Shown in pieces: positions 1-7,643 of a DNA stretch of 64,000 nt (position 1 is the first letter of the stretch; every line of letters starts with the position of its first letter). Made by a program: the position numbers and the translations under genes. Where the stretch lies: assembly GCA_963850205.1 (NCBI GenBank), contig CAWKKJ010000017.1, positions 558,001 through 622,000 of the forward strand, read 5' to 3'. This DNA comes from JACVRW01 sp963850205 (lineage in GTDB: Bacteria; Actinomycetota; Thermoleophilia; Solirubrobacterales; Thermoleophilaceae). The notes beneath the pieces are model-generated. The model saw nothing but the letters and a program-made list of their open reading frames with translations, searched no databases and had not been told where the DNA came from.

Positions 1-924
1 CACATCGCGGCGCCGCTGTTTCACTCCTGGGGCTTCGCGCACTACACGCTGGGGATGATCCTGGGCACCACCTACGTGCTGCGGCGCAAGTTCCAGCCCG
101 AGGCGTGCCTGGCGACGGTGGCGCGCTACCGCTGCGACGCCCTGGCGGTGGTGCCGGTGATGATGCAGCGCATCCTCGAGCTGCCCGAGGAGACGCGGGC
201 GAAGTACGACGTGTCGTCCCTGCGGGTGGTGGCCGCCAGCGGCTCGGCGCTGCCGGGCGACCTGGCGCTCACCTGGATGAACGCCTTCGGAGACAACCTC
301 TACAACCTCTACGGCTCCACCGAGGTGGCCTGGGCGTCGATCGCGACACCCCAGGACATGCGGGCCGCGCCGGGCACCGCGGGCCGGCCCCCGCGGGGGA
401 CCGTGGTCCGTCTCTTCGACGAGCAGGGCGTCGAGGTCCCGCCCGGCGCCACCGGCAGGATCTTCGTGGGCAACGAGATGCTCTTCGAGGGCTACACGGG
501 CGGAGGCTCCAAGGACGTCATCGGCGAGCTGATGGCCACCGGCGACGTCGGTCGCTTCGACGAGGCGGGTCGCCTGTTCGTGGAGGGCCGAGACGACGAG
601 ATGATCGTGTCCGGGGGAGAGAACGTGTTCCCGAAGGAGATCGAGGACACGCTGGCGCGCCACGACGCGGTGGCGGACGTGGCCGCCGTGGGGGTGCCCG
701 ACCCGGAGTTCGGCCAGCGGCTGCGCGCCTTCGTGGTCCTCGAGCAGGGCAAGCACGCCGAGGAAGAGGACCTCAAGGCGCACGTGAAGTCGAACCTCGC
801 CCGCTACAAGGTGCCGCGCGAGATCATCTTCCTGGACGAGCTGCCCCGCAACGCGACGGGCAAGGTACTCAAGCGCGAGCTCAAGGAACTCGAGCCGGGA
901 GTGGCGGAGTCGGGGCAGCAGTGA
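1..924 (+). CDS. acyl-CoA synthetase (AMP-forming), 3' part
   Basis: The frame is open from the first base, so only the C-terminal 307 residues are present. The protein belongs to the ANL superfamily, which activates carboxylic acids with ATP to acyl-adenylates and then acyl-CoA. Visible signatures are YGSTEVAW (the A5-type motif contacting AMP), GDVGRFDEAGRLFVEGRDDE (hinge and A8 region), SGGENVFPKEIE, and the C-terminal PRNATGKVLKREL, which carries the catalytic lysine for adenylation. Such proteins in high-GC actinobacteria are usually fatty-acyl-CoA ligases (FadD-like). The substrate cannot be read from this half. The family assignment is firm and the substrate unknown. Confidence 0.93.
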   Translation, partial: HIAAPLFHSWGFAHYTLGMILGTTYVLRRKFQPEACLATVARYRCDALAVVPVMMQRILELPEETRAKYDVSSLRVVAASGSALPGDLALTWMNAFGDNLYNLYGSTEVAWASIATPQDMRAAPGTAGRPPRGTVVRLFDEQGVEVPPGATGRIFVGNEMLFEGYTGGGSKDVIGELMATGDVGRFDEAGRLFVEGRDDEMIVSGGENVFPKEIEDTLARHDAVADVAAVGVPDPEFGQRLRAFVVLEQGKHAEEEDLKAHVKSNLARYKVPREIIFLDELPRNATGKVLKRELKELEPGVAESGQQ

Positions 925-983
925 GTACGCCGCCTGCCTGCGGGGTAAGGGGCGGGCACACCCCGAGGTAGGCAGGAGGGCAT

Positions 984-1487
984 ATGAGTACCGGACTGAT
1001 CATCGCGATCGTGGTCGTGGTTCTGATCGTGCTCGTGCTGGTGGCCCTGATGAGCAGGCGCGGCCAGCAGCGACGGCACGAGGAGCGGCGGCACGAGGCG
1101 CGGGAGATTCGCCAGGAGGCGGACGTGCACGGAGCGCGGGCCGATCGCGTCTCCGCCGAGGCCGACGAGCGTGCCGCTCGGGCCCGCCAGGAGGAGGCTT
1201 CCGCCCGCGAGCAGGCCGCCCAGGCGGAGACCCACCATCGCGAGGCCGAGGCCCGGCGGGCCGAGGCGCATGACCTCGACCCCGACACGAAGGGCGAGTA
1301 CGAGGAGCGGCCGCTCGGTCAGGACCGCGAGGGCGAGGCCCGGCGGGTGGATCCGGATCGCGGCGACGCGCGTGGCGACTACACGGAGGACGAGTACGCC
1401 GAGCGCCGGACGGTACGCGAGGGCGATCCGGACGATCCGGACGTGGTGCGCGAGGAAGAGGTCCGCGAGCGGCGCCCCGACGCCTGA
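984..1487 (+). CDS. membrane-anchored, highly charged helical protein
   Basis: I do not recognise a named family. The 167-residue product starts with an N-terminal hydrophobic anchor (about residues 4-24, rich in I, V and L). The remainder is almost entirely Arg, Glu, Ala, Asp and His with no strongly hydrophobic stretch, and residues 30-100 have the heptad-like character of a long cytoplasmic helix or coiled coil. The tail (100-167) is acidic and probably disordered. The start ATG has a good ribosome site (AGGAGG) six bases upstream. A perfect 12-bp terminator follows 55 bases after the stop, so this is a monocistronic unit. Similar small anchored charged proteins occur widely in actinobacteria without known function. 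Confidence 0.7.
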   Translation: MSTGLIIAIVVVVLIVLVLVALMSRRGQQRRHEERRHEAREIRQEADVHGARADRVSAEADERAARARQEEASAREQAAQAETHHREAEARRAEAHDLDPDTKGEYEERPLGQDREGEARRVDPDRGDARGDYTEDEYAERRTVREGDPDDPDVVREEEVRERRPDA

Positions 1488-1542
1488 CCGGCAGGTCTCA
1501 GCAACTTCGAGCGGCGTCTCTGGGAGGCTGCGCCGCTCGGTC

Positions 1543-1572
1543 GGCCCGCCCGGCCCTCGAGCCGGGCGGGCC
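1543..1572 (+). terminator. intrinsic terminator-like hairpin
   Basis: A perfect 12-bp inverted repeat (GGCCCGCCCGGC / GCCGGGCGGGCC) with a 6-base loop is followed by TCTTTCC. It lies after the stop at 1487 and before the convergent transglycosylase gene, so it could end transcription from both sides. Confidence 0.7.
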
Positions 1573-1599
1573 TCTTTCCGTCAGCCTTGTGTCAGCGGC

Positions 1600-2208
1600 T
1601 CAGCCGCAGACGGGCCAGTGCCCGGCGCCGTGACGGCTGAGCAGCAGCCAGGCACGCCAGGTCTGCTCCGATCGCGGCGCGGCGGCCGGGTCGCCCGTGC
1701 CGCCCACGACGCCCCAGGTCGAGAACGAGAACTGGTAGAGGCCGCGGTAGGCGCCGCCGCCACCGATCGCCCTCGGGTTGTCATGGGACTCGCAGGCGGC
1801 GATGCTCCGCAGGTGGCTCCTGCCCGAGGCCGGGATCCGGTCGAGCTTGAGCCTGAAGCGGGCCTCGCGGCCCTCGGGGCTACGCAGCCAGCGGGCGAAA
1901 CGCCGCTGCATGCGGTGAATTGAGCTCCGCAGCTCCGGCCCGCTGGGCGCGGCGTCCGTGCTCCGGGCGGCGGACACCAGGTCGCGGCCGTGCCAGACGC
2001 CGTGGCGGCGTAGCTTGCGGCGCCAGCTCCGGTACGCGTCCTGGAGCTCTGGGCTCGCAGGTCGGGCACCGGGCGCGGGCGCCGCTGTGGCTGGAGCGGT
2101 TGCAGCGGCGTCTGCGCCGCCGCTGTTCTCCGGCTCTTGGGCGAGCACCAACGTGGCCGGCGTGAGCGCGCATGCGAACGCCAGCAGAACGACTGCCTTC
2201 TTCTTCAC
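1600..2208 (-). CDS. secreted transglycosylase-like (Rpf-type fold) protein
   Basis: The product is a peptidoglycan-acting exported protein. I chose the GTG start at 2208 because it is followed by a textbook signal peptide: three lysines, then a hydrophobic core ending at a VLAQ cleavage-type site around residue 19. The upstream in-frame ATG would bury that signal. A low-complexity Ala/Pro linker precedes the C-terminal domain (about residues 125-202). This domain has the transglycosylase-like/resuscitation-promoting-factor pattern: IAACESHDNPRAIGGGGAY with the catalytic Glu, then GLYQFSFSTWG and a C-terminal HWPVCG. This is the lysozyme-like fold used to cut cell-wall glycan during growth or resuscitation. 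Sequence level supports the fold; a growth-promoting role is inference. Confidence 0.85.
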   Translation of the reverse strand: MKKKAVVLLAFACALTPATLVLAQEPENSGGADAAATAPATAAPAPGARPASPELQDAYRSWRRKLRRHGVWHGRDLVSAARSTDAAPSGPELRSSIHRMQRRFARWLRSPEGREARFRLKLDRIPASGRSHLRSIAACESHDNPRAIGGGGAYRGLYQFSFSTWGVVGGTGDPAAAPRSEQTWRAWLLLSRHGAGHWPVCG

Positions 2209-2409
2209 GGTTTCCCCCTGTCTCGGCCGCGGCGAGGCGCGATGGCCACGCAACGGTCGTTACCGACTTGGCTTGCACTGCCCGGCAGGGCGCACGATCG
2301 GCGCCGCCAGGGCTTGCCGCGTCCGCGCGGTCGTTACTGCACGCGGAACGGGGCCGGCTTGCGAGTTACCGGGGCGACCTTAGAGGCCGCTCTGGCGCGT
2401 CGGCACATG

Positions 2410-2425
2410 TGTGACCAATCTCACA
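2410..2425. promoter_or_regulatory. CRP-type palindrome in the 2209-2512 intergenic region
   Basis: The sequence TGTGACCAATCTCACA is an exact match to the classical CRP half-sites TGTGA-N6-TCACA. It sits in the 304-base gap between the divergent 5' end of the transglycosylase gene (2208) and the 3' end of pepA (2513). I see nothing else clear in that gap. The likely target is the minus-strand transglycosylase about 200 bases away, because cell-wall hydrolases are CRP targets in some actinobacteria. That link is inference. Confidence 0.45.
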
Positions 2426-2512
2426 TAACGTGAAACCGCGGTGATCGGGGGCGCGGATGTCGCGCTGAGGGGGGCGTCCCGCGCCGGGCTCAGGCGGCGT
2501 CCCGCGCCGGGC

Positions 2513-3961
2513 TCAGGCCGCGCTGCGCCGCGCCAGCTCGATCAGCAGCCGGGTGCCGAATCCGGAGGCGCCCTTGCCGGTGTAGCTGCGGCTGAGGCCC
2601 CAGGCGGTGCCCGCGATGTCCAGGTGCACCCAAGGCCGCCCGTCCACGAACTCGCGCAGGAACTCGGCCGCGTAGCTCGACATCGCGACGCGCTGATCGG
2701 CCGAGTTGGTCAGGTCGGCGTACTGGCCCTTGGTCATGTCGTGGAACTCGGGATGCAGCGGCATCCGCCAGCCGATTTCGCCGGTCGTGTCGCCGGCGGC
2801 CAGCACCTCGCCGCACCAGGTGTCGTCGTTGGAGAACACGCCCGCGTAGGTGTGGCCGAGGGCGACGAGGACGGCGCCCGTGAGCGTGGCCAGGTCCACG
2901 ATCCGCTCCACCCCCTCGGCGACCGCGTAGCAGAGCGCGTCGGCCAGGATCAGCCGCCCCTCGGCGTCGGTGTTGTTCACCTCGATCGTCGTGCCGTTCT
3001 GGGCGGTCACGATGTCGCCGGGCTTGACCGCGTGCCCGCTGGGCATGTTCTCGGTGGCCGGCACGATCGCGGTCACAGTCGTCGGCAGCCCCAGCCGAGC
3101 GATGCCGTCCATCGCCTCCAGCACTGCGGCCCCGCCCGACATGTCGAACTTCATCTCCTGCATCTTCGCGCTGGGCTTGATGGAGATCCCGCCCGTGTCG
3201 AAGGTCACGGCCTTGCCCACGAACCCGAGGTGCGGGCCCCTGGCGCCGTCCGGCCTGTAGCGCAGGACGATCAGGCGGGGCTCGACGTGCGAGCCCTGGG
3301 CCACGGACGCGAAGGCGCCCATTCCTGCGCCGGAGATGGCGGCGGAGTCGAGCAGCTCCACCTCCAGCGACTCGTGCTCGCCGGCGATCTCGGCCGCCCG
3401 CTCGGCCAGGAAGATCGGGGTGGCCACGTTGGCCGGCAGGTTCTGCAGGTCGCGGGCGGCGTTGGCAGCCGCCGCGGCGACACCCGCGCGCGCCACCTCG
3501 TCCGTGTCGACCGACGAGCCGGCGATTTCGAGCGACTCGATGCCGTCGTCACCGTTGGCGTTGCGCTTGGACTTGAAGCGGTCGAAGGAGTACAGGCGCA
3601 GGAGCGTGCCCTCCACCAGCGCGCCCGCCACGCCCGCGCCGTCGGGCGCGGCCCAGGAGAGCGAAACGGCCCCGAGCTCCTTCGCCCTGGCGGCCACGGC
3701 CGCGGCCGCCACGCGGGCCCGCTCGGGGCCGAACTCCGCCCGCTTGCCCAAGCCGGCGACGAGCACCCGCCGCTCGCCGCCGCCCGGAGCGGCCTCGTGG
3801 GCCAGCGCCACCTTCTCCAGCCCGGGCTTGGCCTCGCCCAGGTCCACCAGCCGGCGCACGCTGGGCTCGCCCGGGGCCTCGTCCTCGAACAGGCCGACCA
3901 CCCGCGTGTCGGCGGCGGTGTCCTCGGGTGCGGCGGCGCGGGCGGTAACCGTGAGTGTCAT
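2513..3961 (-). CDS. pepA: leucyl aminopeptidase (M17)
   Basis: This cytosolic di-metal aminopeptidase removes N-terminal residues, especially Leu, and works in peptide turnover. Its 482 residues match the family length of about 490. The C-terminal catalytic domain carries the metal and active-site motifs: GKAVTFDTGGISIKPS with the catalytic lysine region, MKFDMSGGAAV, and NTDAEGRLILADAL, the hallmark of M17 peptidases. The N-terminal 160 residues are the more variable regulatory domain. The start ATG has a TAGACT hexamer nine bases upstream on the minus strand and no Shine-Dalgarno, so the mRNA is probably leaderless. The gene stands alone, back to back with the thiolase gene. Confidence 0.95.
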   Translation of the reverse strand: MTLTVTARAAAPEDTAADTRVVGLFEDEAPGEPSVRRLVDLGEAKPGLEKVALAHEAAPGGGERRVLVAGLGKRAEFGPERARVAAAAVAARAKELGAVSLSWAAPDGAGVAGALVEGTLLRLYSFDRFKSKRNANGDDGIESLEIAGSSVDTDEVARAGVAAAAANAARDLQNLPANVATPIFLAERAAEIAGEHESLEVELLDSAAISGAGMGAFASVAQGSHVEPRLIVLRYRPDGARGPHLGFVGKAVTFDTGGISIKPSAKMQEMKFDMSGGAAVLEAMDGIARLGLPTTVTAIVPATENMPSGHAVKPGDIVTAQNGTTIEVNNTDAEGRLILADALCYAVAEGVERIVDLATLTGAVLVALGHTYAGVFSNDDTWCGEVLAAGDTTGEIGWRMPLHPEFHDMTKGQYADLTNSADQRVAMSSYAAEFLREFVDGRPWVHLDIAGTAWGLSRSYTGKGASGFGTRLLIELARRSAA

Positions 3962-4108
3962 GGGCGCGGCAGTCTAAGTGCTCCCCTAAGAGAACCTGCC
4001 TCGAACCTGCGCGGGCCCGACAGCGGCCCTGCCCGCTGTTCGATCAACGCGCAGGTTTCGAGCCAGGTTCTAAGGTGTCGGAGCCCCGACCGAACCAAGG
4101 AGACCCCG

Positions 4109-5293
4109 ATGGCCAAGACCGTGATTCTGGGTGCCGCGCGCACGCCGTTCGGCAAGATGGGCGGCGGCCTGGCCTCCCTGGATGCGACCGATCTCGGGGG
4201 GAAGGCGATCGCCGCGGCGCTGGAACGGGCCGAGGTGGCGCCCGAGCAGGTGCAGCATGTGGTCTTCGGCCAGGTGTTGCAGGCCGGACAGGGCCAGATT
4301 CCGTCGCGGCAGGCCCAGATCAAGGCCGGGATTCCCAAGGAGGTCTCCTCGGAGACGGTGAACAAGGTGTGCGCCTCGGGCCTGCGCTCGGCGGGGATGG
4401 TCGACCAGGCGGTTCGCGCCGGCGACCTCGACCTCGCAGTGGCGGGGGGCATGGAATCGATGTCGAACGCCCCCTATCTGCTCAAGCAGGCGCGCTTCGG
4501 CTACCGCATGGGCGACGGCCAGGCGCTCGACGCGATGGTCCACGACGGGCTGCGCAACCCCTTCTCCGGCAAGGGCATGGGCGAGGAGGCCGACGAGGTC
4601 GCCGAGGAGCTCGAGATCACCCGGCCGGACATGGACCAGTTCGCCCTGCGCTCGCACGACCGGGCGGTGCAGGCCACCGACGAGGGCCGCCTGCCCGAGG
4701 AGATCGTGGCCGTGACGGTGAGCTCCAGGAAGGGCGACACCACGGTGGAGGTCGACGAGGCGCCCCGGCGTGAGGGCTCGCTCGAGGCGCTGGCCAAGCT
4801 GCGCGGCGCCTTTCACACCGACGGAGCGCACACGGCGGGCAACGCGCCCGGCGTGAACGATGGCGCCGGCGCCCTGGTGCTCAGCTCGGACGAGTGGGCC
4901 ACCCGTAACGGCCGCGAGCCGCTGGCCACCCTTGTGGCCCAGGCCGCGGTGGCCGACGACTTTCCCTATCTGGCCCGCACCCCTGCGAACGCCGCGAACA
5001 AGGCGCTCGAGCAGGCCGGCCTGTCGGTGGACGACATCGACCTGTTCGAGATCAACGAGGCCTTCGCCTCGGTGGCGCTCAACTCGATGCGCATGCTCGG
5101 CGCCGACGAGGCCAAGGTCAACGTCAACGGCGGCGCGATCGCCCTGGGCCATCCGATCGGCGCCTCCGGGGCGCGCATCCTGCTGACGCTGGCGAACGAG
5201 CTCCGGCGGCGCGGCGGGGGGCTGGGCTGCGCGGCCATCTGCTCCGGCGGCGGCCAGGGCGACGCGATGATCATCGAGGTCAATGGAAGCTGA
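4109..5293 (+). CDS. acetyl-CoA acetyltransferase (thiolase)
   Basis: This degradative/biosynthetic thiolase condenses or cleaves acyl-CoA and acetyl-CoA in beta-oxidation or acetoacetyl-CoA formation. Its 394 residues have all three catalytic motifs: the nucleophile Cys in NKVCASGLRS (about residue 87), the GHPIGASGAR histidine (about 350), and the second Cys in CSGGGQGDA (about 380). The frame stays open upstream to 2441, but that stretch is antisense to pepA. The true start is the ATG at 4109, after AAGGAG and at the conserved thiolase N-terminus (VILGAARTPFGK). A HAD hydrolase gene follows after 3 bases and is probably co-transcribed. Confidence 0.95.
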   Translation: MAKTVILGAARTPFGKMGGGLASLDATDLGGKAIAAALERAEVAPEQVQHVVFGQVLQAGQGQIPSRQAQIKAGIPKEVSSETVNKVCASGLRSAGMVDQAVRAGDLDLAVAGGMESMSNAPYLLKQARFGYRMGDGQALDAMVHDGLRNPFSGKGMGEEADEVAEELEITRPDMDQFALRSHDRAVQATDEGRLPEEIVAVTVSSRKGDTTVEVDEAPRREGSLEALAKLRGAFHTDGAHTAGNAPGVNDGAGALVLSSDEWATRNGREPLATLVAQAAVADDFPYLARTPANAANKALEQAGLSVDDIDLFEINEAFASVALNSMRMLGADEAKVNVNGGAIALGHPIGASGARILLTLANELRRRGGGLGCAAICSGGGQGDAMIIEVNGS

Positions 5294-5296
5294 GCC

Positions 5297-6133
5297 GTGC
5301 GCGAGGGGCCGGGCTCGGCCCGGCCCGGAGCGAGGTCATTAGTGGGGGACGGGCAAGCCGCCGCCTTCTTCGACCTCGACAAGACCCTCATCGAGGGCTC
5401 CAGCGGAGTGCACTTCGCCCGCGCCGCCTACCGCGAGGGGATGCTCTCCCGGCGCGAGCTGGCCGGGGACCTGTGGGCCAACGTGCGCTTCCGGCTCCAG
5501 GGGTCCACCGACGAGGGCACGGAGGTGGTCAAGCAGCGCATCCTGGACGCGATCCAGGGACAACGCGTGGTCGATCTTTCCCGGCTCGGGCCCCACGTGC
5601 TCGTGGGGGTCCTGCCGCTGCTCTACCACCAGGTGCTGGCCGAGGCGTACGCGCACCAGGACGCGGGGCGCCGGGTGTACATCGTCACGGCGGCGTCGCA
5701 GGAGCTGGCCGAGGTCCTCGCCCACGTGCTGGTGCTCGACGGTGGCATCGGGATGCGGAGCGAGATCAAGGACGGCGTCTACACCGGGCGCGCCGACGGG
5801 CCCTTCACCTACCGCGAGGGCAAGGCCGAGGCGATCCGGGAGCTCGCCGAGCGCGAGGGTTTCGACCTCGAGGCGTGCTACGCCTACTCCGACTCCGAGT
5901 CCGACCTGCCGATGATGCGCGCGGTGGGGCATCCGGTGGCGGTCAACCCCGACGCCGCCCTGGAGCGCGTGGCCCGGGAGCAGGGCTGGCGCATCATGCG
6001 CTTCGACAAGCTGGGCCGGCGCCTCAAGGCGGGCGCCGTCCTGGCCACCCTCGGGCTGGTGGCGAGCGGCAGCGGCTTCGCGGCCGCCCGCCTGCGCCGG
6101 CCGCGGCGATTCACTCGCCTCCGCCGCCGTTGA
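5297..6133 (+). CDS. HAD hydrolase, subfamily IB (SerB-like phosphatase)
   Basis: The product is a phosphatase of the haloacid dehalogenase superfamily, IB branch, with a C-terminal membrane segment. Motif I is FFDLDKTLIEGSS (nucleophile Asp, acid/base Asp). Motif II is the Thr in VYIVTAASQE. Motif III and IV acidic residues are in YAYSDSESDLPMM. The helical cap between motifs I and II is typical of IB members that act on phosphoserine-like or lysophospholipid substrates. A hydrophobic stretch near residues 240-262 followed by an Arg-rich tail suggests membrane attachment. The annotated GTG overlaps the thiolase operon spacing; a second GTG at 5342 is a plausible alternative start. The substrate is unknown. 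Confidence 0.85.
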   Translation: MREGPGSARPGARSLVGDGQAAAFFDLDKTLIEGSSGVHFARAAYREGMLSRRELAGDLWANVRFRLQGSTDEGTEVVKQRILDAIQGQRVVDLSRLGPHVLVGVLPLLYHQVLAEAYAHQDAGRRVYIVTAASQELAEVLAHVLVLDGGIGMRSEIKDGVYTGRADGPFTYREGKAEAIRELAEREGFDLEACYAYSDSESDLPMMRAVGHPVAVNPDAALERVAREQGWRIMRFDKLGRRLKAGAVLATLGLVASGSGFAAARLRRPRRFTRLRRR

Positions 6134-6168
6134 GAGTCCCTTTACGGCCGCCGCTTACGGTGGAATGA

Positions 6169-7605
6169 ATGGACTCGATCACTCTGCCGGCGCCAGAGTC
6201 GCTTCTGCGCGCCGGCGACACACACACGCACACGAACGGCAATGTGATCCCGCTACCCACTCCGGACCTGGAGGTCAGGGCGGGCAGGGTGCTGCGCGGA
6301 AACGACAACGGGGGCTACACCGTGCCCTCACGCGCCACCTACCCGCACCAGTGGAACTGGGATTCCGCGCTGGCCGCCCTGGGCTGGGCCGAGCTCGATC
6401 CCGATCGGGCCTGGACCGAGCTCGAGACCCTGCTGGGTGCGCGCGACGCCCACGGCATGGTGCCCCACATCGCCTTCCACACGGTCGTGCCGGACCTGCT
6501 CCACCCACGGCTTCGGGGCGCGCTCACGTCGGTGGCCCGCCCCTACGCGCGCTACCTGCCCGGCCCCGGCTGGTGGGGCCGGCGCTTCAGCGTCGACGGC
6601 CGGCGCATCTCGGGCATCACCCAGCCGCCGCTGGCCGCCACCTGCGCCCGGCTGCTCTTCGCCGATCACCCCGACGAGGCGCGCGCCCGCGCGCTGCTGC
6701 GCCCGCTGCTGTCCTGGCACCGTTTTTTGCTCGAGGAGCGCGATCCGCGCGGCACCGGCGAGCCGGTGCTCATCCACCCCTGGGAGTCGGGGCGCGACAA
6801 CGCCCTCGATTGGGACCCGCCGCTGTGGCGCGTGATCCCCGAGGTGACCGTGCTGCATCGCCGCGACACCGATTCGGTCGATGCCGCCGAGCGCCCCAGC
6901 GACGAGCACTACCGCCGCTTTCTCACGTTGGTGCGCCGGGGAACCGAGGCGGGCTGGCAGTCCTCCCGGCTGGCCCGCGGAGGCGCCTTCCAGGTACTGG
7001 ACCCGGGCTTCAGTGCGATCCTCGCCCGCGCCTGCCACGACCTGGCCTGGCTGGCCGAGGCACTCGGCGAACCGGGAATCGCCGACGAGAGCCATGCCGG
7101 CTCCGAGCGGGTGTCGGGCGCGCTGCGCGCCCGCGCAGGCTCGGACGGGCTCATCCGCCCGCTGGACCTGATCGACGAGTCGGTGCTGGAGTCCACGAGC
7201 GCGGGCTCGGCCCTCGCGGTGCTGGCCCCAGGCCTGCGCGGCTCCCAGGTCGAGGCGGTGAGCGACCTGGTCACGACGGGCCCGCTGGGGTCGATGTACG
7301 GCGTGCGCTCGCTGGACCGCGACCATCCCGAGCGCTCCACTCGCAACTACTGGCGGGGTCCGGTGTGGGCCAACGTCACCTGGCTGGCCGCCTGGGGCCT
7401 CGAGCAGCACGGCGACCGCGGAACGGCCGGCCTGCTGCGCGCGCAGATGCTCGAGGCGGTGGGCAACGGCGGGATGCGCGAGTACTTCGCGCCCAGCTCG
7501 GGCCGCGGCCTGGGTGCGCGTGACTTCAGCTGGACGGCGGCGCTCACCCTGCGCCAGCTTCGCTCCGGCGCCGCGCGAGCGGTGCCCGAGGCGCGCGCCG
7601 CGTAG
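6169..7605 (+). CDS. GH63-like (MGH1-type) glycoside hydrolase
   Basis: The product is an (alpha/alpha)6-barrel hydrolase of the mannosylglycerate/glucosylglycerate hydrolase type (GH63-related). Family members cleave mannosyl- or glucosylglycerate, trehalose-like or alpha-glucosidic bonds of compatible solutes. Indicative motifs are YTVPSRATYPHQWNWDS near residue 50, a classic substrate-binding segment, WESGRDNALDWDPPLWR (about 205-221) with the likely acid Asp, and STRNYWRGPVWANVTWL (about 390). The length of 478 fits. There is no signal peptide, so it acts in the cytosol. A TACGGT hexamer lies 10 bases before ATG 6169 (six before the alternative ATG 6165, which is in another frame). The exact sugar cannot be deduced. 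Confidence 0.8.
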   Translation: MDSITLPAPESLLRAGDTHTHTNGNVIPLPTPDLEVRAGRVLRGNDNGGYTVPSRATYPHQWNWDSALAALGWAELDPDRAWTELETLLGARDAHGMVPHIAFHTVVPDLLHPRLRGALTSVARPYARYLPGPGWWGRRFSVDGRRISGITQPPLAATCARLLFADHPDEARARALLRPLLSWHRFLLEERDPRGTGEPVLIHPWESGRDNALDWDPPLWRVIPEVTVLHRRDTDSVDAAERPSDEHYRRFLTLVRRGTEAGWQSSRLARGGAFQVLDPGFSAILARACHDLAWLAEALGEPGIADESHAGSERVSGALRARAGSDGLIRPLDLIDESVLESTSAGSALAVLAPGLRGSQVEAVSDLVTTGPLGSMYGVRSLDRDHPERSTRNYWRGPVWANVTWLAAWGLEQHGDRGTAGLLRAQMLEAVGNGGMREYFAPSSGRGLGARDFSWTAALTLRQLRSGAARAVPEARAA

Positions 7606-7643
7606 CCGGGCGGCCTCCTGGTGCCCGCCTAGACTGCCTTGTG

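Noticed and set aside
2441..4108. Upstream extension of the thiolase frame (950-residue ORF)
   Set aside because: It is antisense to an intact pepA, has shadow-type composition (His/Gly/Arg-rich), and a good ribosome site plus the conserved thiolase start occur at 4109.
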